Shown here piece by piece: positions 48,231 through 56,822 of a stretch of 64,000 nucleotides of DNA. The DNA is from a bacterium. Its GTDB lineage: Bacteria; Actinomycetota; Acidimicrobiia; Acidimicrobiales; Bin134. The translations under genes were made by a program, and so were the position numbers. Under the pieces are notes generated by a model. That model was not told the DNA's origin. It saw nothing but the letters and a program-made list of their open reading frames with translations, and ran no database searches. The stretch is taken from positions 1 to 64,000 of the forward strand of contig JAPOVT010000046.1 in NCBI GenBank assembly GCA_026708015.1, given 5' to 3'. The first letter of the stretch is position 1. Every line of letters begins with the position of its first letter.

Positions 48231-49898
48231 ATGAGTGCAGACATCGTCATCAGCGGGGGAATTGTGGTGGACGGCTCGGGCGAGCCGGGACGGGAGGCTG
48301 ATGTCGCCATAACCGGGGATCGCATCAGCGAGATCGGTTCAGGCTTGTCGGGCAAGGTCGAACTGGACGCCGACGGCCAAGTGGTGGCCCCCGGATTCAT
48401 CGACATCCACACGCACTACGACGCCCAGGTGTTCTGGGACCCAGCCCTCAGCCCGTCGTGCTTCCACGGGGTGACATCGGTGATCGCCGGCAACTGCGGC
48501 TTTTCCATCGCACCCACCCGGCCCAGTCACCAAGACCTCATCGCCCGCACGCTGGAGAACGTCGAGGACATGAACGTGGACAGCCTGGCCGAGGGCATCC
48601 CCTGGGACTTCGAGACGTTCCCCGAGTATTTGGACTCCATTTCCCGTCGGGGCATCGCCCTCAACTTCGGGGCCTACATCGGCCACACCGCCCTGCGGCT
48701 GTTCGTGGTGGGCGATGAGGCCTACGAGCGGGCGTCAACCGACGAGGAGGTGGCTCGCATGGTGGAGGTGGTTGCTGAGGCCATCGACGCCGGAGCGGCC
48801 GGGCTGGCCACCAGCTTTGCCATGACCCACCGCGGGGCCGATGGACTGCCCATCCCCAGCCGATTCGCCACCCGGGATGAGTTCGAAGCACTTATGGGCG
48901 TGCTGGGCCAAAAGCGTCGGGGCGTGGTGTCGATTGCCCCCGGTGAGCAAGTGGGCATTGACGATATGTACGCCTTGCAGCCCCAGGTGGGAGTGCCGTT
49001 CACCTACGGTGCCCTGTTGACCTTCCCCAATGGGAACCACGAGAAGAGCGCGGCCAAGAACCGGGAGGCGTGGACCAAGGGAATCGAAGTGTGGCCCCAA
49101 GTCACCCCTCGCCCGCTTACTTTCCAGATGGTGATGTCCGATCCATTCACCCTCAACGTGAACTCCGAGTTTGCCGCCCTCATGAGCGAGGACCACGATG
49201 CCCGGCTCAAGTCTTACGACGACGAGGATTGGCGCAACCGGACCGAAGAGGCCTTCAAGCACCAAAAGGCCATGGTTCCGCGGTGGGAGACGTTCCAGAT
49301 CGCCGAGACGGATTCTCGTCCGGAACTGGTCGGACGGCGTCTTACCGACGTGGCCGAGGAGCTGGGGGTGCGCCCCCTCGACGTGCTGCTCGACACTGCG
49401 GTGGCCGACGACCTGACCACTCGCATCAGCTGCATCATCGCCAATGATGACCCCGACGGGGTGGCCATGCTCTTGCAGCAAGACGGCTGCACACTGGGAC
49501 TGTCCGATGCCGGGGCCCACGTGGGCCAGCTTTGCGACGCTCCCCAAGCCACCGACTTCTTGGGCAACTGGGTGCGCGATCGCGGGCTCATGCCCATGGA
49601 AAAAGCAGTGCGGAAGCTCTCCGCAGTGCAGGCCGACCTGTTCAATCTGGTGGATCGGGGCTATTTGCGGGAGGGGGCCTATGCCGATGTTGTGGTGTTC
49701 GACCCCGACACCGTGGCCCCGGGGCCGTTGCGCCGGGTTCGAGACTTCCCCGCCAACGCCGAGCGGCTCACCGCCGACGCCTCCGTGGGCATAACCCATG
49801 TGCTGGTGAACGGCACCCCCATTCGCCGCGACGGCGAGGTAGACCAGGGCGGCGTGGACTCCCACCCCGGCGACATCCTCCGCCCTTCGACGCGATAG
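48231..49898 (+). CDS. N-acyl-D-amino-acid deacylase-like amidohydrolase
   Basis: About 555 residues. The N-terminal composite domain (DIVISGGIVVDGSGEPGREA) leads to the metal motif GFIDIHTHYDAQVFWDP. GNCGFSIAP (the metal-ligand Cys of D-aminoacylases) and late SDAGAHVGQLCD (catalytic Asp) complete the amidohydrolase signature. A C-terminal YADVVVFDPDTV belongs to the beta sandwich. The family removes acyl groups from D-amino acids or opens related cyclic amides; length and FETFPEYLD fit a D-aminoacylase paralogue. Exact substrate uncertain. No operon partner. Confidence 0.85.
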   Translation: MSADIVISGGIVVDGSGEPGREADVAITGDRISEIGSGLSGKVELDADGQVVAPGFIDIHTHYDAQVFWDPALSPSCFHGVTSVIAGNCGFSIAPTRPSHQDLIARTLENVEDMNVDSLAEGIPWDFETFPEYLDSISRRGIALNFGAYIGHTALRLFVVGDEAYERASTDEEVARMVEVVAEAIDAGAAGLATSFAMTHRGADGLPIPSRFATRDEFEALMGVLGQKRRGVVSIAPGEQVGIDDMYALQPQVGVPFTYGALLTFPNGNHEKSAAKNREAWTKGIEVWPQVTPRPLTFQMVMSDPFTLNVNSEFAALMSEDHDARLKSYDDEDWRNRTEEAFKHQKAMVPRWETFQIAETDSRPELVGRRLTDVAEELGVRPLDVLLDTAVADDLTTRISCIIANDDPDGVAMLLQQDGCTLGLSDAGAHVGQLCDAPQATDFLGNWVRDRGLMPMEKAVRKLSAVQADLFNLVDRGYLREGAYADVVVFDPDTVAPGPLRRVRDFPANAERLTADASVGITHVLVNGTPIRRDGEVDQGGVDSHPGDILRPSTR

Positions 49899-50025
49899 GC
49901 CCGACCAGGCGATTACGCAGAATTTGCCGAAGTCCTCTGGCGCTCCGTATTGGAGTGGGCCTAAGCTGGCCTTGAACGCAAGAGCGACAGCGTGGTCGTT
50001 CCCACATGATGACGAGGAGATCGCC

Positions 50026-50445
50026 ATGGGGGAAAACAAAGACTGGCGCGTTGAGCTGAATAGAGCAGGAGTTGGCCTGCACGAGCTCTTGTCTGAGGGC
50101 ATGCCAGCTGACAATCCCGATGACTGGGTGCACCGCCTTGAGGACCAGCTCGGAGAACTGAGCCGAGCGCTCACCGGGTTCTGCTCGGATTGCGATCTCG
50201 GGCTGTACGACGAGTGCATTGAGCTGGCCCCTCGACTGGTGCCCCAAGTGAACAAAATCCGCTCCGAGCAGGTTCAGCTACAAGTCTCGGTGGAGGAGCA
50301 GATCAAGCGGTTGCATACGCAAAAGCCCGACTCTGGTCTGCAACGGTCGATGGCCGACATCGTCTACCGAGTGGGCCAACTCAACCACCACGCGGTCGAC
50401 CTGGTGTACAGCGCTTACGACACCGATTTGGGAGGTCCCGGCTGA
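50026..50445 (+). CDS. Small helical protein of unknown function
   Basis: About 139 residues from ATG 50026 with a GAGGAG ribosome site. Predicted mostly helical: DWVHRLEDQLGELSRALTGF, a central CSDCDLGLYDECIEL with three Cys, then LVPQVNKIRSEQVQLQVSVE. No membrane helix or known domain. The CxxC plus Cys arrangement could bind a metal. It is followed by the convergent upp gene, 21 bp away. Confidence 0.6.
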   Translation: MGENKDWRVELNRAGVGLHELLSEGMPADNPDDWVHRLEDQLGELSRALTGFCSDCDLGLYDECIELAPRLVPQVNKIRSEQVQLQVSVEEQIKRLHTQKPDSGLQRSMADIVYRVGQLNHHAVDLVYSAYDTDLGGPG

Positions 50446-50466
50446 TTCTTCGGCAGCCGGGAAAAC

Positions 50467-51090
50467 TCAAAGCTCTCCGAACTGGCGGTCGCCCGCGTCG
50501 CCTAGCCCGGGCACGATATAGGCCCGCTCGTTGAGGCCATCGTCCACGGCCGCGGTGAACAGATGGACCCCGGGGGCCGCGGCTTCGAGCGCCGCCACCC
50601 CTTCGGGCGCGGCCAGCACGCACACCGCGGTGATCTGTCCGGCCCCGGCTGCGGCCATCCGCCCACATACGTAGGCCAGCGAACCTCCGGTGGCCAGCAT
50701 CGGCTCCAATACCAATACGGCCTGCCCGCTGAGACTGTCGGGCACGGTGTTGAGATAGGGCTCGGGTTGAAACGTCTCCTCATTTCGGCGCACGCCCAGA
50801 AAGCCCACCGCAGCCTCCGGTAGCAGCCTCCGGGCTGCGTCTAACATGCCCAGCCCCGCTCGCAGCACTGGCACCAGAAGCGGGGGATCGTCGACTCGGA
50901 CTCCAGACGTGGGTGCCAGCGGGGTGGCCACTTCCACCTTCGTGGTGGGAGTGTCTCGCAAAGCCTCGTAGATCAAGAGCCCGCTAAGCTCCTCCAGGGT
51001 CCGCCGGAACTCCGGCGAAGGGGTGTCGGCCCGGCGCAGGGTGGCCAAGCGGGCCTGCGCCAGCGGGTGGTCGACGACCGTTGCGCTCAT
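50467..51090 (-). CDS. upp: Uracil phosphoribosyltransferase
   Basis: About 207 residues, the standard length. [14 protein letters not shown] at the start, [12 protein letters not shown], the PRPP-binding loop [13 protein letters not shown] and the C-terminal uracil contact [15 protein letters not shown] are all conserved (the usual Asp-Pro before MLATGGS reads Glu-Pro). It salvages uracil to UMP, the product expected from the pyrimidine phosphorylase and deaminase genes downstream in the window. Confidence 0.95.
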   Translation of the reverse strand: MSATVVDHPLAQARLATLRRADTPSPEFRRTLEELSGLLIYEALRDTPTTKVEVATPLAPTSGVRVDDPPLLVPVLRAGLGMLDAARRLLPEAAVGFLGVRRNEETFQPEPYLNTVPDSLSGQAVLVLEPMLATGGSLAYVCGRMAAAGAGQITAVCVLAAPEGVAALEAAAPGVHLFTAAVDDGLNERAYIVPGLGDAGDRQFGEL

Positions 51091-51098
51091 AGTCTCAC

Positions 51099-51267
51099 CC
51101 TAGTGGTGTGTCTTGGGTTTATCGCGCGTGTCCTGCTAGGCATCGACGCCCCTCGCTGCGTTGCTCCTCCTTGCCGTACGCTCCGGGTATGGCTACGTCG
51201 GTGCGCCTTGCGAGGAACGCCGCTGCCGTCGCAATCCACGGCGCTAAACCCAAGACACACCACTAGG
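51099..51267. repeat. 169-bp element with perfect 23-bp inverted ends
   Basis: The ends 51099-51121 and 51245-51267 are exact reverse complements (CCTAGTGGTGTGTCTTGGGT plus TTA). The interior also folds on itself with imperfect arms (CTCGCTGCGTTGCTCC against GAGGAACGCCGCTGCC). It lies between upp and deoC and holds no gene. The form resembles a small non-autonomous mobile element or an extended intergenic palindrome. No obvious target duplication beyond the ends was seen. Confidence 0.7.
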
Positions 51268-51356
51268 CGTGTTCAGCCAGGAGTCTCGTTGTCGTGGTCT
51301 TCGGTGTTCTGTCGTCGAATGCCTCACAGTCGCAGCCCAGCCCTATCCTTGGTCGG

Positions 51357-52295
51357 GTGACCGACTTGCTTGCTGTTGATGCTCCGGTGGGGGCCGCCGA
51401 TGCCGTAGCCGGCGTGCGCATCACTCCGGTGGATGCGGTGGGGCTGGAGCAGCGGGCCGCGTTGCTGTGTACCCGGTCGATCAAGACCTCGTCCAAGGGG
51501 GCGGCGCTCGACTTGGCCATCCAGGTGATGGATCTGACCACGCTGGAGGGAGCCGACACTTCGGAGCGGGTCCAGGCGTTGTGCGCCCGGGCCCGCCACC
51601 CTGACGCCGGTGACTGGTCGGTGCCGTCGGTGGCCGCAGTGTGCGTGTATCCCGAGTTGGTGCCGGTGGCTGCCGAGGCGCTGGCCGACAGCCCGGTGGC
51701 AGTGGCCAGTGTTGCCGGGGGGTTTCCCGCCGGTTTGGCACCCCTTGAGGCTCGGCTGGGTGAGATCGCCTGGGCAGTAGCTGCCGGGGCCGACGAGGTG
51801 GACATCGTGCTGAACCGCTCGGCATTTCTGTCCGGTCGCTACCAGCGGGCTTACGACGAGATCGCCGCGGCTAAGCAGGCCTGCGGATCAGCCCACCTGA
51901 AGGTGATCTTGGAGACCGGAGAGCTGGGGTCTTACGACCAAATCAGGCGGGCATCCATGCTGGCTATGGTGGCCGGGGCCGACTTCATCAAGACCTCCAC
52001 CGGCAAGATCGGCACCTCGGCCACTCCACCCACCGCCCTGTGCATGGCCGAGGCCATTCGAGACATGGCCGAGCAAACCGGGCAAGCCGTGGGCCTAAAG
52101 TTGGCCGGGGGCATTCGCACCGCCAAGCAGGCCTGGCACTATCTGGTGATCGTGGGCGAAACGCTGGGTTCGAGTTGGCTGACCCCGGAGCGGTTCCGTT
52201 TGGGTGCCTCCAGCCTGCTCAATGACGTATTGATGCAGCGGGCCAGGCTCCGTGATGGCCGCTACCAGCGGCGGGAGGATTTCAGCGTTGACTGA
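51357..52295 (+). CDS. deoC: Deoxyribose-phosphate aldolase
   Basis: About 312 residues from GTG 51357 (a start at 51294 is possible), the longer class of DERA. CVYPELVPVA, GFPAGLAPLEARLGEI, VDIVLNRSAFL, LKVILETGEL (catalytic Lys), FIKTSTGKIG (Schiff-base Lys) and GLKLAGGIRT are all present. It splits deoxyribose-5-phosphate into acetaldehyde and glyceraldehyde-3-phosphate. The stop overlaps the start of an aldehyde dehydrogenase, which would take the acetaldehyde. Confidence 0.95.
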   Translation: MTDLLAVDAPVGAADAVAGVRITPVDAVGLEQRAALLCTRSIKTSSKGAALDLAIQVMDLTTLEGADTSERVQALCARARHPDAGDWSVPSVAAVCVYPELVPVAAEALADSPVAVASVAGGFPAGLAPLEARLGEIAWAVAAGADEVDIVLNRSAFLSGRYQRAYDEIAAAKQACGSAHLKVILETGELGSYDQIRRASMLAMVAGADFIKTSTGKIGTSATPPTALCMAEAIRDMAEQTGQAVGLKLAGGIRTAKQAWHYLVIVGETLGSSWLTPERFRLGASSLLNDVLMQRARLRDGRYQRREDFSVD

Positions 52296-53775
52296 CCCCT
52301 CTTCTCCTGGTAAAGAAGTGGAACCCGCCAGCGGTTTCGACATCGAGTACGCGCCCGCCCCCGAATCCACCGCTCCCGTCCAACTGGCCTCTCAGTACGG
52401 CCTATTTGTGGGTGGCGAAATGGTGGAACCGGCCGCTGGGAGACTGGCTGCCACCATCAACCCGGCCACTGGGGAGCAGCTGGCCGAGGTGAGTGTGGCC
52501 GACGCCGCCGATGTGGACCGGGCGGTGGCCGCTGCCCGCGCCGCGTGGGTGGGAGGCTGGCGGGATCTGTCTGGCGCGGAGCGGGCCAAGTACCTGTACC
52601 GGGTGGCCCGGCTGCTGCAAGAGCGGGCCCGAGAGTTCGCGGTCTTGGAGACCATGGACGGGGGCAAACCCATACGGGAGTCCCGCGACCTCGACATCCC
52701 GCTGGCTGCGGCCCACTTCTTCCATTACGCCGGCTGGGCCGACAAGCTCGACTACGCCTTCAGCGGTCGGCGAACTGCACCCCTGGGGGTTGCCGCCCAA
52801 GTCATTCCGTGGAACTTTCCCCTGCTCATGGCGGCCTGGAAGCTGGCCCCTGCCCTGGCCTGCGGCAACACTGCCGTGCTCAAGCCGGCGCCCACCACCC
52901 CGCTAACCGCATTGTTGCTGGCCGAGGTGCTGCGCGACGCCGAACTGCCCGCAGGCGTGGTCAACATCGTCACCGGCGACGACGCCACCGGGGCCGCGCT
53001 GGTGTCCCACCCCGGCGTGGACAAGGTGGCGTTCACCGGGTCGACCGAGGTGGGCCGGGCCATCGGAGCGGAGGTGGCCGGTACCGGAAAGCGCCTCACC
53101 CTGGAACTGGGAGGAAAGGCGGCCAACATCGTGTTCGAAGACGCCGCCTTGGACCAAGTGACCGAGGGCATCGTCAACGGCATCTACTTCAACGGCGGAC
53201 AGGTGTGCTGCGCCGGTTCCCGCCTTTTGGTGCAAGAGACGGTGGCCGACGCAGTGGTGGGGAAGCTCCAGCGGCGCATGGACACCCTGCGGGTGGGCGA
53301 CCCGCTGGACAAGAACACCGACATCGGGGCCATCAACTCCCAAGCCCAACTCGACCGCATCCAAGAGCTGGTGGCTTCCGGGGTGGCCGAGGGGGCCGAG
53401 CTGTACACGCCGGAGTGTGTGCTGCCCGAGCGGGGTTTCTTCCACCCGCCGGCGCTGTTCACCAACGTGTCCACCGCCCACCGCATCGCCCAGGAGGAGA
53501 TCTTCGGGCCGGTGCTGTCGGTGCTCACCTTCCGCACCGCCGAGGAGGCGGTGGCCAAGGCCAACAACACCCCGTATGGATTGTCGGCCGGCATCTGGAC
53601 CGAGAAGGGGTCGCGCATCTTGTGGATGGCCGACCGGATGCAGGCTGGTGTGGTGTGGGCCAATACCTTCAACCGGTTCGACCCGGCCAGCCCGTTCGGC
53701 GGCTACCGGGAGAGCGGCTACGGCCGCGAAGGGGGCCGGGTCGGACTGCTGCCCTATGTGGAGTTGGTGGCATGA
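52288..53775 (+). CDS. Aldehyde dehydrogenase
   Basis: About 495 residues. The start is taken as TTG 52288, which has a GGGAGGA ribosome site and overlaps the deoC stop by 8 bases; an ATG at 52255 is an alternative. The active site is complete: VIPWNFPLLMAAWKLAPALA, the general base Glu in TLELGGKAANIVF, and the nucleophile in NGGQVCCAGSR. EEIFGPVLSV and FGGYRESGYGREGG are late family motifs. It probably oxidises acetaldehyde from DeoC. Confidence 0.93.
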   Translation: MTDPSSPGKEVEPASGFDIEYAPAPESTAPVQLASQYGLFVGGEMVEPAAGRLAATINPATGEQLAEVSVADAADVDRAVAAARAAWVGGWRDLSGAERAKYLYRVARLLQERAREFAVLETMDGGKPIRESRDLDIPLAAAHFFHYAGWADKLDYAFSGRRTAPLGVAAQVIPWNFPLLMAAWKLAPALACGNTAVLKPAPTTPLTALLLAEVLRDAELPAGVVNIVTGDDATGAALVSHPGVDKVAFTGSTEVGRAIGAEVAGTGKRLTLELGGKAANIVFEDAALDQVTEGIVNGIYFNGGQVCCAGSRLLVQETVADAVVGKLQRRMDTLRVGDPLDKNTDIGAINSQAQLDRIQELVASGVAEGAELYTPECVLPERGFFHPPALFTNVSTAHRIAQEEIFGPVLSVLTFRTAEEAVAKANNTPYGLSAGIWTEKGSRILWMADRMQAGVVWANTFNRFDPASPFGGYRESGYGREGGRVGLLPYVELVA

Positions 53776-54647
53776 GCAGTCGGTTGTCGGTCAACAAGAC
53801 CTACAAGCAATTCGTCGGCGGGGCGTTCGAGCGCTCGGAGTCGGGGCGGTCGTACCCGGTGACTGGGGCTGGGGGAGAACTCCTGGCCCACGCCGTCCAA
53901 GGGTCGCGCAAAGACGTCCGGGACGCAGTGGCCGCCGCTAGGTCGGCCCAAGAGAGCTGGGCCGGGCGCACCGCCTACAACCGGGGCCAGATCTTGTACC
54001 GGGTGGCCGAGGTGATGGAGTCGCGCCGCGACGAGTTCTGTGCCGAGGTGCTCCGGACAACCGATGGAGGCTCGGAGGCGACCGCAGCTGAGGAGGTCGC
54101 CGCCGCCATCGATCGCTGGGTGTGGTACGCCGGCTGGGCCGACAAGTTCCCCACCGTGCTGGGCGGAGCCAACCCGGTGGCCGGTCCCTATTTCAACCTC
54201 AGCGTGCCCGAGCCCACCGGCGTGGTGGGGATCGTGGCCCCCGACGAACCACCCCTGATTCCGCTGGTGTCGAGGCTGGCTCCGGTGATCGTGTCGGGAA
54301 ACACCGCAGTGGTGCTGGCCTCCGAGCGCTGCCCGCTGGCGGCCGTCACCCTGGCTGAGACCTTGGCGCTGAGCGACATCCCCTCCGGGGTGGTCAACAT
54401 CATTACCGGCCACCGCGATGAGCTCGTCCCCCCGCTGGCTGGCCACGTGGCGGTGGACTCGCTGGACCTGACCGGTTGCGACTCCGAGCAGGGCGCGGCT
54501 GCGGCCCGCCAGGCCGCGGCCACCATCACCCGGGTGGTAAGCGCATCGGCCGCCGAGCGCCAGTGGGCCGATGAGTCCGCCCAGAGCCCCTACCTCATCA
54601 ACGCCTTCTGCGAAACCAAGACTGTCTGGCACCCCAAGGGAAGATGA
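53772..54647 (+). CDS. Short aldehyde-dehydrogenase-like protein without catalytic Cys
   Basis: About 291 residues, ATG overlapping the ALDH stop (ATGA). It aligns with the N-terminal NAD-binding half of ALDH (YKQFVGGAFERSESGRSY, NRGQILYRVAEVMESRRDEF, RWVWYAGWADKFPTVLGG, EPTGVVGIVAPDEPPLI) but lacks the Cys-containing catalytic domain. It ends in CETKTVWHPKG. Recalled Streptomyces relatives beside deoC have the same length and ending, so this is a conserved short form rather than a fresh truncation. It may be a structural partner of the full ALDH. Confidence 0.8.
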   Translation: MSSRLSVNKTYKQFVGGAFERSESGRSYPVTGAGGELLAHAVQGSRKDVRDAVAAARSAQESWAGRTAYNRGQILYRVAEVMESRRDEFCAEVLRTTDGGSEATAAEEVAAAIDRWVWYAGWADKFPTVLGGANPVAGPYFNLSVPEPTGVVGIVAPDEPPLIPLVSRLAPVIVSGNTAVVLASERCPLAAVTLAETLALSDIPSGVVNIITGHRDELVPPLAGHVAVDSLDLTGCDSEQGAAAARQAAATITRVVSASAAERQWADESAQSPYLINAFCETKTVWHPKGR

Positions 54648-55291
54648 GCCCCGGTCCGTTTGTGCTCGGCGTCGACCTCGACGGGGTGTGCGCCCAGCAC
54701 ACGGTGGCGTTCCGAAGGATCGTCGCGAGGGAAAAGGGTGTGTCTGAAGAGTCGTTGACCCTGGAGTGCGGCTGGGGCTTCCAAGAATGGGGATTCGAGG
54801 ACGGCGACTTCGAGACCTACCACCGACGGGCGGTGGTGGAGCATCGAATGCTGGCCGACATGCCGGCCATGCCCGGTGCCTCCCGAGCCCTGTGGCGGCT
54901 GTCGGAGGCCGGGGCGTGGATCCGCATCATCACCCACCGTCTTTATACCAACTGGGATCATGCCATCGCCGCCGGCGACACCGCAGAGTGGCTCGACAAG
55001 GCCAAGATCCCCTACCGAGACCTGTGCTTCGTGGGCGGCAAGACCGCAGTAGACGCCCACGTCTACATCGAAGACGCCCCCCACAACGTCGAGGCTCTGC
55101 GGGCCGAGGGCCGAACCGTCATCGTGTTCGACCAGCCCTACAACCGGGACCTGGACCCACCCCGGGCCACCACTTGGGACGAGGTGGAGGCCATGGTGTA
55201 CGACGAGCTGACCTCCCATCAAGGCGCCGTCCAACACCAGCTCCCCACATTCGACCCCAGCACCGACCGCCTCGACGACCGTTCGGGCTGA
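54644..55291 (+). CDS. 5'(3')-deoxyribonucleotidase-like HAD phosphatase
   Basis: About 215 residues, ATG overlapping the previous stop. The HAD motif I is VLGVDLDGVCAQHT (DxDG). RIITHRLY provides motif II (Thr). The metal pair is DAHVYIEDAPHNVEA. It resembles the 5'-nucleotidase NT5C group acting on deoxynucleoside monophosphates. As the last gene of the deoC operon it would feed deoxynucleosides into the breakdown route. Confidence 0.8.
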   Translation: MSPGPFVLGVDLDGVCAQHTVAFRRIVAREKGVSEESLTLECGWGFQEWGFEDGDFETYHRRAVVEHRMLADMPAMPGASRALWRLSEAGAWIRIITHRLYTNWDHAIAAGDTAEWLDKAKIPYRDLCFVGGKTAVDAHVYIEDAPHNVEALRAEGRTVIVFDQPYNRDLDPPRATTWDEVEAMVYDELTSHQGAVQHQLPTFDPSTDRLDDRSG

Positions 55292-55342
55292 GAGGCCCCA
55301 TGCCCCTCGTTCATGGCTTAGGACCGATTCTCTGTTGTGTTT

Positions 55343-55357
55343 CACATTTTATGTGAT
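55343..55357. promoter_or_regulatory. Palindrome at the VapBC promoter
   Basis: A perfect inverted repeat TCACAT-TTT-ATGTGA overlaps an extended -10 (TGTGATACT), 35-40 bp upstream of the antitoxin start. Position and symmetry fit an operator for a ribbon-helix-helix antitoxin. Confidence 0.5.
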
Positions 55358-55394
55358 ACTGTGACAATCAGATCGGGACTCTGGAGGAGAATCG

Positions 55395-55682
55395 GTGAGG
55401 AATATCACGGTGGCGGTGGATGAGGAAACGCACCGACTGGCACGAATTCGAGCAGCGGAGCTGGACACTTCGGTGTCGGCCCTGGTGCGGGGCTACCTCC
55501 AGGGGCTTGCCCGGGGCGACCAGGCGGCGGCCGGGGCCGATGTGTTGGCGGAAACAGAAGCTGAGCGCCGACATAGGCTGCTGGGTGAGGCCATCGACGA
55601 CATCACCGGCAATGGCGGAGGTCTACGGGTAGCCGCCCATGTGCCTCGGGACGCCCTGTATGAACGCAGTGCGCTTCGTTGA
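55395..55682 (+). CDS. Ribbon-helix-helix VapB-type antitoxin
   Basis: About 95 residues, GTG start with a GGAGGAG ribosome site. The N-terminus MRNITVAVDEETHRLARIRA followed by DTSVSALVRGYL is a CopG-type ribbon-helix-helix. The C-terminal tail should bind the PIN toxin. It overlaps the toxin gene by 23 bp. It probably represses its own promoter through the palindrome upstream. Confidence 0.85.
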   Translation: MRNITVAVDEETHRLARIRAAELDTSVSALVRGYLQGLARGDQAAAGADVLAETEAERRHRLLGEAIDDITGNGGGLRVAAHVPRDALYERSALR

Positions 55683-56079
55683 CACCAACATCTTGTTGTA
55701 CGCCGTCAGCGCGTTGTCTGAGGACTCGTACAAGCGCGGCCGCGCCCTTTCGCTGTTGGAAGACGGCGATCTAGCTCTCTCGGTGCAGGTGATCCAGGAG
55801 TTCTACGTTCAAGCGACCCGCCCGAGCCGCGCCGACGCACTCACCTCCGAACAGGCGCTGCGTTTTCTGGAGGCCATTGACAGCTACCCCGTTCAGCCGG
55901 TGACGGAGCAGATCTTCCAACAGGCCGTGACTATCAGCCAACGTTTCGGACTGTCGTATTGGGACAGTGCGATCTTGGCCGCGGCGGGTGCGATGGGCTG
56001 CGAGGTCGTCTATTCCGAGGACATGAGCTCCGAACAGGACTACGACGGCATCCGAGTAATCAATCCCTTCGAATCCTGA
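55660..56079 (+). CDS. PIN-domain VapC-type toxin
   Basis: About 139 residues from ATG 55660. The acidic residues of the nuclease are visible: FVDTNILLYAVS (first Asp), SVQVIQEFYV (Glu) and GLSYWDSAILAAAGAMGC (Asp), then VVYSEDMS (last Asp/Glu). VapC toxins are RNases acting on tRNA or rRNA. It is intact, in contrast to the PIN-like remnant at 27513. It separates the two nucleoside operons. Confidence 0.9.
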   Translation: MNAVRFVDTNILLYAVSALSEDSYKRGRALSLLEDGDLALSVQVIQEFYVQATRPSRADALTSEQALRFLEAIDSYPVQPVTEQIFQQAVTISQRFGLSYWDSAILAAAGAMGCEVVYSEDMSSEQDYDGIRVINPFES

Positions 56080-56123
56080 CTGACCCGCTCTCGCCTCGAC
56101 TAGCTCCTGCCGCTTGGAGTTCT

Positions 56124-56822
56124 CTACTGGGCGGCCAGCCAGGAGGGGAGTTGGCGGATGTCGGAGAGTTCAACCCACCGATCGTGGGGGGAGATGGTGG
56201 CGTGCTCTAGATCCCAGGTGAGGTGGTAGGGGATGTGGACGCCTCGGCCGCCGAGGGCGACCACGGGCTCGATGTCGGAGCGCACCGAGTTTCCCACCAT
56301 CACGAATCGGTCGATGGCGATGTCGTGGCGGTCGAACAGGCGGGAGTAGGTGGCCTCGTCTTTCTCGGCCACGATCTCCACTGCGTCGAAGTGATCGGCC
56401 AACCCGGAGGCGGCGATCTTGGTTTCCTGGTTCCATAGGTCGCCCTTGGTGATGATCACCAGGCGATAGCGGTGCTCCAACGCCTCGATGGTCTCGGCTA
56501 CTCCGTCGAGCAACTCCACTGGGTGGGCGTGCATTTCCTTGGCCCAGCCCACAATGGTGTGGATCTCCTCCGCGGTGATCTGTCCTTCGGTGGCCTCGAT
56601 GGCGGTTTCGATCATCGACAGCACGAACCCCTTGATGCCGTAGCCGAAGATGGCCACGTTGTGGCGCTCTAGCTCGATGAGCCGCTCGTGGAAGTCCACA
56701 TCGGGCAGGTAACGGGCCACCAGGCTGGCCATGCGCTCCTCATAGTCGGCGAAGATCGACTCGTTGTGCCACAGGGTGTCGTCAGCGTCGAGACCGACGA
56801 TTTCAATGGTGGCCACGGTCAC
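56124..56822 (-). CDS. HAD-family hydrolase
   Basis: About 232 residues, GTG start overlapping the add stop. Motif I is [13 protein letters not shown], motif II LVIITKG, and the last motif [14 protein letters not shown]. The cap region is helical. It is a general phosphatase fold; as the last gene of the transporter-deaminase operon, a nucleotide or sugar-phosphate substrate is inferred. Confidence 0.85.
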   Translation of the reverse strand: MTVATIEIVGLDADDTLWHNESIFADYEERMASLVARYLPDVDFHERLIELERHNVAIFGYGIKGFVLSMIETAIEATEGQITAEEIHTIVGWAKEMHAHPVELLDGVAETIEALEHRYRLVIITKGDLWNQETKIAASGLADHFDAVEIVAEKDEATYSRLFDRHDIAIDRFVMVGNSVRSDIEPVVALGGRGVHIPYHLTWDLEHATISPHDRWVELSDIRQLPSWLAAQ

